Source of the DNA: Streptomyces meridianus
GTDB lineage: Bacteria; Actinomycetota; Actinomycetes; Streptomycetales; Streptomycetaceae
Assembly: GCF_023703325.1 (NCBI RefSeq)
Contig: NZ_JAMQGM010000043.1
Coordinates: 39,002-103,001 of the forward strand
DNA: 64,000 bases
Direction: 5' to 3'
Positions 41,228-49,064 of the stretch are shown in pieces (the first letter of the stretch is position 1; the number at the start of each line of letters is the position of its first letter). The translations under genes and the position numbers were made by a program. The notes beneath the pieces were generated by a model that was not told the DNA's origin, did no database searches, and worked only from the letters and a program-made list of their open reading frames with translations.

Positions 41228-42418
41228 TCAGTTCCTCCTTCCCGTCTGCCGTGGGCGCAGGCTGACCTCGAAGCGGTCGAGGCCGCGCAGGGTCAGATTG
41301 CGCCGGTGTTCGGGTTCCGCGACCGCCCGCGCGTCGGGGTATTCCCCGGCGAGGATCCCGAGGACCGTTCCGGTCAGCCGGATCGCCATGGACGCGCCCA
41401 GACAGGCGTGGGCACCGCGACCGAACCCCAGGTGCGGGTTCGGGGCGCGGTCCAGCCGCAGTTCGGTGGGGTGGGCGAACCGGAGCGGGTCGTGGTTGGC
41501 CGCGCCGAGGAACAGCGTGACCGGGTCCCCCGCTCGTACGGTGACGCCTGCGAGTTCGGTATCAGTGACACAGACCCGGGCATCAGCCTGGACCGGGGCG
41601 TCGTAGCGGATCAGTTCGTCCACGGCGGCAGCCCGGGGCGCCGAACGGAAGGCCGCGGCCGCACCGGTAGTCGTGAGCATCGCGACGGCCGCGTTGCCGA
41701 GGAGCCGGGAGACGGATTCGTAGCCGGCATGGAGCACGACACGCAGGCTGTTGCGCAGCACATCGGGCTGTACGTCCGTGCCGGCGGCTTCCTGCGCCAC
41801 GTGGGCTACGAGGCCGTTCTCGGGCGGGTCGGCGAGCCAACCCCCGGTGAACTGCGCAAGTTCGGCCCGGGCGGCGACGGCAGGCTCGTGTTTCTCCGGC
41901 CAGAGCCCGGCGTCCATCCCGTCGACGATCGCACGGGACATCGGCACGAACCAGGCCGGGTCCGGCGCAGGCACCCCGAGGAACGCGGTCACGAAGCGCA
42001 GGGCGAGCGGTTCGGCCAGTTCTCCCACGAAGTCGAAGGAAGACAGCCGGGCGAGCCGGGCGAGCATGTCCCGGGCCTGGTGTTCCAGGCCGTGGTGCAG
42101 TGCCTGGCGGTCCTGTGCGCGGAATCCGTCGAGCAGCAGGTGCCGGACGGCGGTGTGCTCGGGTGGGTCGATCATCTGAATGCTGAGCAGCGAAGAGGGG
42201 ATGTCCTCCCCGGCCCGGCGCCAGTCGGACGCGAATCGCGTGCTGTCGGTGAGGACGGCAAGACAATCGGAATGGCGCGTCAATACCCACGAGCCGAGCA
42301 ATTCATGCCAGAAAACCGGCCGGTTTTCGCGCAGGCGCGCATAAGCGGGGTAGGGGTTTCGCAGGACCGACGGACGGGCGAGTTCCAGGATCGGGTCAGC
42401 AGCCATCACGTGATGCAC
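41228..42418 (-). CDS. Cytochrome P450, candidate peptide side-chain crosslinking enzyme
   Basis: A 396-residue bacterial P450. The heme-ligand loop is LGFGRGAHACLGASMA with Cys339, and the K-helix ExxR is DELIRYDAP. The I-helix reads LHAGYESVSRLLG, with Glu-Ser where most P450s have (D/E)-Thr. GTG start at 42418 is chosen for AGGGGAG 8 nt upstream; longer frames add residues unlike P450 N termini. The gene runs straight into the MKYWH mini-gene, so its substrate is probably that peptide, with formation of a biaryl or C-N link between Tyr and Trp/His. A role in polyketide or lipopeptide tailoring is the alternative. Divergent from a second P450 gene. Confidence 0.9.
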   Translation of the reverse strand: MHHVMAADPILELARPSVLRNPYPAYARLRENRPVFWHELLGSWVLTRHSDCLAVLTDSTRFASDWRRAGEDIPSSLLSIQMIDPPEHTAVRHLLLDGFRAQDRQALHHGLEHQARDMLARLARLSSFDFVGELAEPLALRFVTAFLGVPAPDPAWFVPMSRAIVDGMDAGLWPEKHEPAVAARAELAQFTGGWLADPPENGLVAHVAQEAAGTDVQPDVLRNSLRVVLHAGYESVSRLLGNAAVAMLTTTGAAAAFRSAPRAAAVDELIRYDAPVQADARVCVTDTELAGVTVRAGDPVTLFLGAANHDPLRFAHPTELRLDRAPNPHLGFGRGAHACLGASMAIRLTGTVLGILAGEYPDARAVAEPEHRRNLTLRGLDRFEVSLRPRQTGRRN

Positions 42419-42567
42419 AGAAACGTCTCCCCTTGCAAGAAGGCCTGGTTCAGCGCCCATGCGTCGATCGGCACAACGCGAAACGCCAATGTGCTGGTAG
42501 GCATGGTGTGTTCGCGATACATCCCCGAACCGATCGCCGGTGACGCTACCACGCAACCGGACCTACT

Positions 42568-42579
42568 GATATGAATATC
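42568..42579. promoter_or_regulatory. Palindrome in the divergent P450 promoter region
   Basis: GATATGAATATC has GATAT/ATATC arms around GA, in the AT-rich middle of the 196-bp gap between the two P450 genes. It resembles the ATATGA-containing palindrome at 38824 in composition only. Confidence 0.35.
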
Positions 42580-42614
42580 CGCCTGAGATCTTTCACGTTC
42601 CTCGGGAGTTGCGG

Positions 42615-43841
42615 ATGTCCGATCGCGGCCAGGCCCTCGTCCATGATGTTCCGCTGGATGTCGCCCAACAACACGACCCCTACCCGTTGTTCGAACGCAT
42701 TCGAAAGCACGGTGCCATCCAACGCGTTCGTCTGAATCCCACGCTTGAAGTCTGGATGATCACCGGCTACGACGAGGCGGTTTCCGCGCTCACTGACCCG
42801 AAGCTGAGCTCCAGCCCCGTCAGGGTCGACGGTCTCACCGAAGAGATGGATCACCAGGAGCGGACCAACGTCCTGATGGCCAGCATGCTGGTCGCCGACG
42901 GCGAGAACCACACGCGCTTGCGCAATCTGGTGTCCAGGGCGTTCACGTCACGCCGCGTGGAGATGCTGGCGCCCCGGATCCAGGAGCACACCGACGCGTT
43001 TCTGGATGCCATAGCCCTCCGGGGAACCGCCGATCTGGTATCCGAGTTCGCCCTGCCACTGCCCATGGCCGTACTCAGTGAACTCATCGGTATTCCGGTC
43101 GACGACCAACCGGATTTCGCCAAACTCGCCGTCGGGCTCATCATGCCGCCGAACACCCCCGAGCGACTGGCCAAGGGAGCCCGGGCCCGCGCCGAACTGA
43201 CGACATTCTTCGAACCCCTGATCGCACAGCGCAAAGCGGAACCGCGTGACGACCTGCTGAGCGCACTGTGCGCGGCCCAGGCCGAAGAACGGATCAGCGA
43301 CCGCGAACTGACCGCCATGGCCATTCTTCTCACCCTCGCCGGCCATGAAACGACCGCCGGCCTCATCGCCAACGGCATCCACGCGCTCCTCAGGAACCCC
43401 GACCAGTTCACGGCCCTCCGAGACGATCCCGCGCTGCTCCCCGCCGCCGTCGAGGAGTTGCTGCGCTACGAGGGACCGGTCAGCCGCGGCGTCGCCCGCT
43501 TCACGGTCGAGCCGTTCGACATCGCCGGCGTCAGCATCCCCGCAGGCCAGATGATCATCATCGGCCTCGCCGCGGCGAACCGCGACCCGGCCCGCTTCGA
43601 CCGGCCCGACATCCTCGACATCGCCCGCCGCGAGGTACCGCAGCAACTGGCCTTCGGTCACGGTGTGCACTTCTGCCTGGGCGCACCGCTGGCCCGCGCC
43701 GAGGCGAGGATCGCCATCGGCACGTTGCTGCGCCGCTTCCCCGACCTGAAGCTGGCTGCGCCGGACGAAACCCTGACGCGGCGTGAGGGCATCCTGCGCG
43801 GCATGGCCAGCCTGCCGGTGACCTTCACACCTCAGTCGTAG
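42615..43841 (+). CDS. Cytochrome P450 (CYP105/107-like)
   Basis: A 408-residue P450 with all canonical motifs: I-helix LTLAGHETTAGLI, ExxR in EELLRYEGP, and heme loop QLAFGHGVHFCLGAPLARAEA with Cys354. It starts MSDRGQALVHDVPLDVAQQ, with GGGAG 6 nt before the ATG. The sequence is like Streptomyces tailoring P450s that hydroxylate macrolides or other secondary metabolites using ferredoxin electrons; no ferredoxin gene is adjacent. The gene is divergent from the peptide P450 and followed by a methyltransferase gene after 101 nt, so these two may act together in tailoring. Confidence 0.93.
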   Translation: MSDRGQALVHDVPLDVAQQHDPYPLFERIRKHGAIQRVRLNPTLEVWMITGYDEAVSALTDPKLSSSPVRVDGLTEEMDHQERTNVLMASMLVADGENHTRLRNLVSRAFTSRRVEMLAPRIQEHTDAFLDAIALRGTADLVSEFALPLPMAVLSELIGIPVDDQPDFAKLAVGLIMPPNTPERLAKGARARAELTTFFEPLIAQRKAEPRDDLLSALCAAQAEERISDRELTAMAILLTLAGHETTAGLIANGIHALLRNPDQFTALRDDPALLPAAVEELLRYEGPVSRGVARFTVEPFDIAGVSIPAGQMIIIGLAAANRDPARFDRPDILDIARREVPQQLAFGHGVHFCLGAPLARAEARIAIGTLLRRFPDLKLAAPDETLTRREGILRGMASLPVTFTPQS

Positions 43842-43942
43842 ACGGGAACGCCCCCGGCCCCTCCGATTCACCAGGACGGCTCCGGGCACGTTGCTCCGGA
43901 CATTTCGCATCCCCTGGCATCGAACGGAGAGAGGAAGTCGGC

Positions 43943-44725
43943 ATGCCATCGGCCCCGGGAACTGCGGAGTTCGACGACATCGCTCCCGTGTACGACGATT
44001 CACGCGGCGGAACGGCCCGAGCAGCCGGCTTCGCCGACCAGTTGGCCCCGTTGTTGGACTCCGAGCGGTGGGTACTCGACATCGGCGTCGGCACCGGCAT
44101 CGTGGCCGCCGAGTTGACCGAGCGGGGCCACACCGTGTTCGGGGTGGACCTCTCGGCGGGCATGCTCGCCCGTGCCCGGTCCCGGCTGGGCCGGCGCGTG
44201 GCCGTGGCCGACGCCGGCCGGCTGCCGGTGCGGACGGCGTCGGTGACGCAGGCGGTGTCGACCTGGCTGCTGCACACCGGGCCCGACCGTCGGGCCGTGT
44301 TCGGCGAAGTGGCCAGGATTCTGCGTCCCGGTGGTCGTTACCTGGTGATTCCGGCCCGGGGCATGCGCCCCGTGGACGACATCGGGCGCATCGTCAACGA
44401 GCTGGAGGACCGTCTGGATCCCGCGGGATCGCGGCAGGACGGGCCGCAGTCCCTCGCCCCCGTCGCAGCCGAGCACGGCCTGGTCTACGAGGGAACCGCG
44501 AGTGAACGGCCCACCAGCTTCGAGGTGTCGCCGCAGCAGATGGCGCGGTCGCTGTCCGAGGGAGGACTGTTCACCGGAGCCTGGAAGGTCAGCGGCGAGG
44601 ACGTGGAGATCGTGCAGCAGGCCTGTGAGCGGCTGCGGGCCCTGCCCGATCCCGCCGTGCCCCGGGTCCGGGAGATGTCCGACTTCGTGATGGTGTTCAC
44701 CCGCGCACGTCGACATCACAGGTAG
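43943..44725 (+). CDS. Class I SAM-dependent methyltransferase
   Basis: A 260-residue Rossmann-fold methyltransferase. Motif I is VLDIGVGTGIVAAELTERG (about 44-62), followed by VFGVDLSAGMLARARSRLG (motif II acidic residue) and ADAGRLPVRTASVTQAVSTW (motif post-II). ARILRPGGRYLVIPA is motif III. AGAGAGGAAG precedes the ATG. It resembles UbiE/Methyltransf_11-type enzymes, which methylate O, N or C of small molecules. It is probably co-expressed with the P450 gene upstream. Substrate unknown. Confidence 0.88.
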   Translation: MPSAPGTAEFDDIAPVYDDSRGGTARAAGFADQLAPLLDSERWVLDIGVGTGIVAAELTERGHTVFGVDLSAGMLARARSRLGRRVAVADAGRLPVRTASVTQAVSTWLLHTGPDRRAVFGEVARILRPGGRYLVIPARGMRPVDDIGRIVNELEDRLDPAGSRQDGPQSLAPVAAEHGLVYEGTASERPTSFEVSPQQMARSLSEGGLFTGAWKVSGEDVEIVQQACERLRALPDPAVPRVREMSDFVMVFTRARRHHR

Positions 44726-44854
44726 GGGGACCTTGGACGCGCCGCACCGGCGCCCCACTGGCGGGACATCCGTCGGCTTCGTGCCGGAGCCTCTGCGCTG
44801 CGAGTGGTGTGCACGGCGTCGGCAGCGTGCGCAAGGGGGCCGGATGCCCCTCCC

Positions 44855-45538
44855 TCACCTGCCGACGAGCAGGTCCGCCAGTTCGCCCAAGTCCTCGGCG
44901 ACGAGGCTCGGCGCCGTCATCGAGGAGGGGTAGAACGAGGCGCCGCGGCGGAGCCAGGCGGCACCCAGGCCCGCCCGGCGGGCCCCGTCGAGGTCCCACG
45001 GGTGCACCGCGACCAGAAGCGCCTGCTCGGCCTTCACTCCGAGGCGTTCGACCGCGTACTCGTAGGCGGCTCGTCCGGGCTTCCACGTCCGTGGCCCCCC
45101 GACATCCAGCAGTTCGTCGAAGCAGTCCTCGATGCCGGCCCTCTCCAGCAGACCACGGGTGAATGCTGCGGAGCCGTTGGTCATCGTCGCCAGTCGCATG
45201 CCTCCCCCGCGCAGCACGCGGACGGCGTCGGGCACCTCCGGATGCACGGTCAACCGGTCGAAACCGCCCAGAATGTGCTGAACCGCCGCCTCCGCATCAC
45301 CCGACCGGCCGGACTCCGGGGGCAGGAGGCCGCGCAGTCCGTCGGCCGCGACCTCGCCGAACTCGGCGTAACCTCCTGCGGCAGTGAGGGCGAAGCCGTC
45401 CCGCAGCACGCCGGCGAACCACGTCGGAGCAAGGCTGCCCGGCGCGCCCACCTCTTCGAAGCGGGCCTGCAGCGGAGCCATGTCGCTCAGTGTCTCGTTG
45501 ACGTCGAACACGATGGCGCGTGGCGAAAAGACCGGCAT
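44855..45538 (-). CDS. Haloacid dehalogenase, type II (HAD superfamily)
   Basis: A 227-residue HAD enzyme. Motif I IVFDVNETLSDM carries the nucleophilic Asp. Motif II is LATMTNGS, motif III TWKPGRAAYEYAVERLG, and motif IV VAVHPWDLDGARRAG with the acidic pair replaced as in (S)-2-haloacid dehalogenases. FDVNETL plus AxHPWDL are type II dehalogenase hallmarks. Expected reaction: hydrolytic dehalogenation of 2-haloalkanoic acids, although many homologues have unknown substrates. GGAGGCAGCCCC precedes the ATG. The gene stands alone, opposite to the methyltransferase. Confidence 0.85.
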   Translation of the reverse strand: MPVFSPRAIVFDVNETLSDMAPLQARFEEVGAPGSLAPTWFAGVLRDGFALTAAGGYAEFGEVAADGLRGLLPPESGRSGDAEAAVQHILGGFDRLTVHPEVPDAVRVLRGGGMRLATMTNGSAAFTRGLLERAGIEDCFDELLDVGGPRTWKPGRAAYEYAVERLGVKAEQALLVAVHPWDLDGARRAGLGAAWLRRGASFYPSSMTAPSLVAEDLGELADLLVGR

Positions 45539-45894
45539 GGGGCTGCCTCCAGTGCGACGGTGAACTCTCCCCCGAGCAACGCGGCTCCACGCCGCGCACA
45601 TTCCGATGGTGGCCCGCTGCGCACGAAGGCGTGCCGATGCAGTCCGCCCCCGCAGCCGGCGTGATCGCGCTGTGGCCTGCAACGTTGCATATCCGCCCCC
45701 TGGCCGTGCGCCCGAGTGTGCCGGGGTGCCGGCACCGTCCCTGAGAACGGCGCCCGTACCGCGGCCGCTTCCTGCGCGGGCCTGAGCCATCACTGCAACG
45801 CACGGGCCACCGGGCCCTGGTGCGGAAGCGACATCGAGGCCGGCCCGCCCGGGAAGGGGGCGAGCCGGCCTCGACAAAAAGCCCGAAGGCATGC
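45539..45894. other. Intergenic region between dehalogenase and PPTase genes
   Basis: These 356 bp contain the dehalogenase promoter region and, at 45834-45874, the terminator of the PPTase unit. No further gene was seen. Confidence 0.5.
45834..45874 (-). terminator. Hairpin after the PPTase gene
   Basis: TCGAGGCCGGC and GCCGGCCTCGA form an 11-bp perfect stem, 20 nt past the PPTase stop. Confidence 0.75.
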
Positions 45895-46668
45895 TCATAG
45901 GCTCGGCACGGGCCCGTCGGACACCCCCGAAGCGGCCTCGTCCCGGGTGCATCGCCGACCGGTGACCGTCCACTCGTCAGCCGGCGTCCGCGCCCGGTCC
46001 GACGCGGGGGTCTCGAGGAGGGTCGCCGTCAGGATCAACCCGTCCCGGACCGCCCACCGTCCGCTCAGCGCCTTCAGCCTGCGGCCGCGCACGACCGGCC
46101 CGTCGATCAGCAGTCGCGCAGTGAAGCTCCCGGTGACGAGGTCGAAGAGGATCTCCGCCTCGTGGAAGTCGAGGAAGCGCCGGGCGAGCGGGTACCAGGC
46201 CTTGTAGACGCTTTCCTTCGCGCTGAACACCAGCCGGTCCCAGCACACGTCGGGACGCTGGGCGGCGAGCGTCGGAAGCCGGACCCGCTCCTGGGCGAGG
46301 GCGACGAGGCCGAGCACACCATCGTCGCGCAGGGGAAGGTTCGGTTCGGCATCGATGCCGACGGCGGTGACGTCCGAAGCACGCGCCACCGCCGCGGCGC
46401 GGTAACCCACGCAGTGCGTCATGCTGCCGACCACACCTGTCGGCCAGACCGGCGCCCCGAAATCCCCCCGCAGCAAAGGCGTGCGCGGTGCACCGATCCG
46501 CTGGAGCGCCTCCCGCGCACATGCCCGCACCGTGGTGAACTCCGCACGTCGCGACGGCAACGCCTTCGCGATCAGGAGTTCCTCCTCCGCGTACAGCATC
46601 CCGGGCACCGCGGGGTCGCCGAAGCGCTCCTCGGCCTGGACGCTCCCGGGCAGCAGTTCGCGGATCAT
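45895..46668 (-). CDS. 4'-phosphopantetheinyl transferase (EntD/Sfp type, PptT-like)
   Basis: A 257-residue PPTase that transfers phosphopantetheine from CoA to the conserved serine of ACP/PCP domains. Family motifs are GVVGSMTHCVGYRAAAV (about 75-91), VGIDAEPNLPL with magnesium-binding Asp/Glu, and LVFSAKESVYKAWYPLARRFLDF. AAGGAGACAGTC precedes the ATG. Its start overlaps the stop of the upstream metallophosphoesterase gene by 4 nt. It presumably activates the megasynthase, the PKS and the stand-alone ACP in this window, and may serve the whole cell. Confidence 0.95.
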   Translation of the reverse strand: MIRELLPGSVQAEERFGDPAVPGMLYAEEELLIAKALPSRRAEFTTVRACAREALQRIGAPRTPLLRGDFGAPVWPTGVVGSMTHCVGYRAAAVARASDVTAVGIDAEPNLPLRDDGVLGLVALAQERVRLPTLAAQRPDVCWDRLVFSAKESVYKAWYPLARRFLDFHEAEILFDLVTGSFTARLLIDGPVVRGRRLKALSGRWAVRDGLILTATLLETPASDRARTPADEWTVTGRRCTRDEAASGVSDGPVPSL

Positions 46669-47618
46669 GACTGTCTCCTTTCTGCAGTCGGCAGGATCGG
46701 CACGGGACGGCCGGGGACGTACCAGTCGGGATAGCGCTGCCACTCCCGCGGATAGCCCAGCGAGACCTCCTGGTGCGGCACTCCGTCATGCATCGTCGTC
46801 CGGGGGATGTGCAGATGACCGTAGACGACGGCCTTGGCCCGGTGGCGTCGGTGCCAGTCGGCCGTGGCTTCGGTACCGCACCACAGCGCGAACTCGGGGT
46901 GGCGAAGGATCCGAGTGGGCTCCCGCAGCAGCGGGAAGTGGTTGACGAGCACGGTCGGCAGATCCGACGGTAGGGCCTCGAGCCGCGTCCGGGTGGCCCG
47001 TAGCCGGGCCCTGCACCAGGCCTCACGGCTCGGGTGGGGGTCGGGGTGGAGCAGGAACTCGTCGGTGCAGACCACGCCGGCCCGCTCTGCCCGTTCGAGG
47101 GCTGCCTCCACGGTCGACGCGCCGGGCGGGCGGAACGAGTAGTCGTACAGCAGGAACAGCGGTACCACGGCGACCGGTCCGCCTTCGCCCTCCCACACCG
47201 GGTAGGGGTCCTCGGGGGTCACGACGCCGAGGCGCCGGCAGATCTGCACCAGGTGCCGGTAGCGGTACTCGCCACGCAGCCGGACCGGGTCGTCCGGAGG
47301 CGTCCACAGTTCGTGGTTGCCCGGGACCCACACCACGGTGGCGAAGCGCTCGCTGAGCAGTCCGAGGGCCCACTCGACGTCGGCGACGGTCTCACCGACG
47401 TCGCCGGCGACGATCAGCCATTCGTCGGGCGAACCCGGCCTGATCCGCTCGACCACGCTCCGGTTCTCCCGGTAACGGACGTGCAGGTCGCTCAGTGCCA
47501 GCAGACGGCCGTGCCGGCCCTCCCGGCTCCGAAGGCCCACAGGCGACACGGCGGCGGGCCCCGGCTCGCTCCCGCCCGCCACTCGGACCGAGGGGGTCGA
47601 ACCGCCCCACTGCTCCAC
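46665..47618 (-). CDS. Metallophosphoesterase, PptH-like (candidate phosphopantetheinyl hydrolase)
   Basis: A 317-residue calcineurin-type phosphoesterase with all metal motifs: LLALSDLHVRY (DxH), LIVAGDVGETVAD (GD), VWVPGNHELW (GNHE), VLVNHFPL and VVYGHLHIPRT (GHxH). The GTG start at 47618 follows GGGAGGTCAGC; the much longer upstream open frame is antisense to the acyltransferase gene. The gene overlaps the PPTase gene (ATGA). Mycobacterium tuberculosis has the same arrangement, where PptH (Rv2795c) removes the phosphopantetheine that PptT (Rv2794c) adds. By analogy this protein may reset carrier proteins; other phosphate ester substrates remain possible. Confidence 0.85.
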   Translation of the reverse strand: MEQWGGSTPSVRVAGGSEPGPAAVSPVGLRSREGRHGRLLALSDLHVRYRENRSVVERIRPGSPDEWLIVAGDVGETVADVEWALGLLSERFATVVWVPGNHELWTPPDDPVRLRGEYRYRHLVQICRRLGVVTPEDPYPVWEGEGGPVAVVPLFLLYDYSFRPPGASTVEAALERAERAGVVCTDEFLLHPDPHPSREAWCRARLRATRTRLEALPSDLPTVLVNHFPLLREPTRILRHPEFALWCGTEATADWHRRHRAKAVVYGHLHIPRTTMHDGVPHQEVSLGYPREWQRYPDWYVPGRPVPILPTAERRQS

Positions 47619-47873
47619 GCTGACCTCCCGGTTCGGGCGGGCTTCGGCCCGCCTGCGCATTCCACCCGGGGACGCGGCCGGGTGCCACCCCGGCCGACCC
47701 CGGTCCTCCCCCGTACCGCCGGTGCGCCGGACCGCGCCCGGTTCGTCGCGGACGGCCCGCGGCGGTCGGAGCGGCCGGGCGTCAGGGGGCGTTAGGGGTA
47801 CGCGCGGGCAGAGCCGCACCCTGATCCTGGAGGGCAGTAAGCATCGTTTCTCTCGAGACAGGGACGGGTGCAG

Positions 47874-48842
47874 ATGGACGAGGAGCGAGGCAGGGGAACG
47901 GCGATCGTCTTCCCCGGGATGGGGCCGACCGCTTTCGGTGACGTGGCGCGTTTCATGCTGGTCAATCCGTTCGCCACCAGGCTGCTCGCGGAGGCCGACG
48001 AGGTACTCGGCTACCGCCTGACCGACCGGTACCGGCAGGCGGACAGTGACTACTCGGTCCCCGGTCAGGTGTCGTTCGTGGTCAACTGCCTGGCGTTGGC
48101 GCAGTGGGCGCGGGCACGGCAGGAGGCCCGGCCCGAGTTCGTCGTCGGTCCGAGCTTCGGGGGCCGGGCTGCCTCCGTCTACGCCGGGACGCTGACGTTC
48201 GCGGACGCGGTGCGCATGACGGCCCGTCTGGCCGAGGTCATGGAGGAGTGGTTCGCCGGCGAACAGCCCGACCTCGTGACCCAGTCCATGGCCCGCCTGC
48301 CCGAGGACCGGCTGTCGGTCCTGCGCCGGGAGCTCGACGAGCGGGGCGAGTGGCACGATCTCTCGTGCCAGGTCGACCACGACTTCACCATGCTGACCGT
48401 ACGGGAACAGGTTCAGGACTGGCTGCGCCGGCGCATTCGTGCGCTCGGCGGCATGCCGCTGTACACGATGAAGCCCCCGATGCACTCGTACGTCCTCAAG
48501 CCGCTGCGCGACCTGGTGGCTCGCGAGGTCTTCTCCGGCCTCACCTGGTCGGACCCGAGGATTCCGCTGGTCGCGGACCAGGACGGGCGTCTCGTCACCA
48601 CCGGGGAGCAGGTGCGCGAGATGCTTCTGGACGGCTTCGTCCGTCCGGTGCGCTGGCCGCAGGCCGTGTCCGCGCTGCGCAAGGCCGGCGTGGAGCGGTT
48701 GTACGTCGCGGGGCAGGACGGGCTGTTCACCCGGGTGCCCTGCACCACCCGGGCCTTCGAGGTCCTCTCCTTCACGCCCGCCTCGGTCATGCGGCCGGTG
48801 CGCCGCGGCATGCCCGGCCGGACGGCGCCCGCCGGGACGTGA
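47874..48842 (+). CDS. Stand-alone acyltransferase, VinK-like (ACP-to-ACP acyl shuttle)
   Basis: A 322-residue acyltransferase. The opening IVFPGMGPTAFGDVARFM matches FabD/AT folds, and the nucleophile Ser94 lies in VGPSFGGRAASVYAG, where malonyl transferases have GHSLG. MKPPMHSYVLKPL, with its catalytic His region, and IPLVADQDGRLV resemble the VinK family of macrolactam clusters. VinK moves a protected beta-aminoacyl group from a stand-alone ACP to the loading ACP of the PKS. The neighbouring stand-alone ACP and two adenylating enzymes support this. GTG 47868 is an alternative start. A simple malonyl-CoA:ACP transferase is the alternative function. Confidence 0.8.
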   Translation: MDEERGRGTAIVFPGMGPTAFGDVARFMLVNPFATRLLAEADEVLGYRLTDRYRQADSDYSVPGQVSFVVNCLALAQWARARQEARPEFVVGPSFGGRAASVYAGTLTFADAVRMTARLAEVMEEWFAGEQPDLVTQSMARLPEDRLSVLRRELDERGEWHDLSCQVDHDFTMLTVREQVQDWLRRRIRALGGMPLYTMKPPMHSYVLKPLRDLVAREVFSGLTWSDPRIPLVADQDGRLVTTGEQVREMLLDGFVRPVRWPQAVSALRKAGVERLYVAGQDGLFTRVPCTTRAFEVLSFTPASVMRPVRRGMPGRTAPAGT

Positions 48843-48996
48843 CCATCCCCGGCCCACGGTGCGTCCGCTGGACCCGACCAGCCGGGCCCCCGCCGAACCC
48901 CCGCGGCGGTGGCCCGGCTTCCTCGTTGTTCCGGCAATGCGTGAGCGCCGGACGTGGCAAGGCCGGGACGTGGTGCGTGCGGGGCTCAGGACAGCG

Positions 48997-49027
48997 GCGG
49001 GGCCGGTGCCTCGGGCACCGGCCCCGC
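48997..49027. terminator. Bidirectional hairpin between convergent genes
   Basis: GCGGGGCCGGTGCC and GGCACCGGCCCCGC form a perfect 14-bp stem with a TCG loop. It serves the rightward acyltransferase gene and the leftward PQQ-type gene. Confidence 0.85.
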
Positions 49028-49064
49028 CGGTTCGTGCGTCAGACGGGTGTTGACGCGGAAGGGA

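Noticed and set aside
42419..42614. Possible second mini-peptide gene upstream of either P450
   Set aside because: No ATG with Shine-Dalgarno followed by a short MxYxH-like frame was found in this interval on either strand.
47619..48857. Upstream extension of the metallophosphoesterase to about 730 residues
   Set aside because: The extra N-terminal part is antisense to the acyltransferase gene, and a GTG with a strong ribosome site defines the shorter start.
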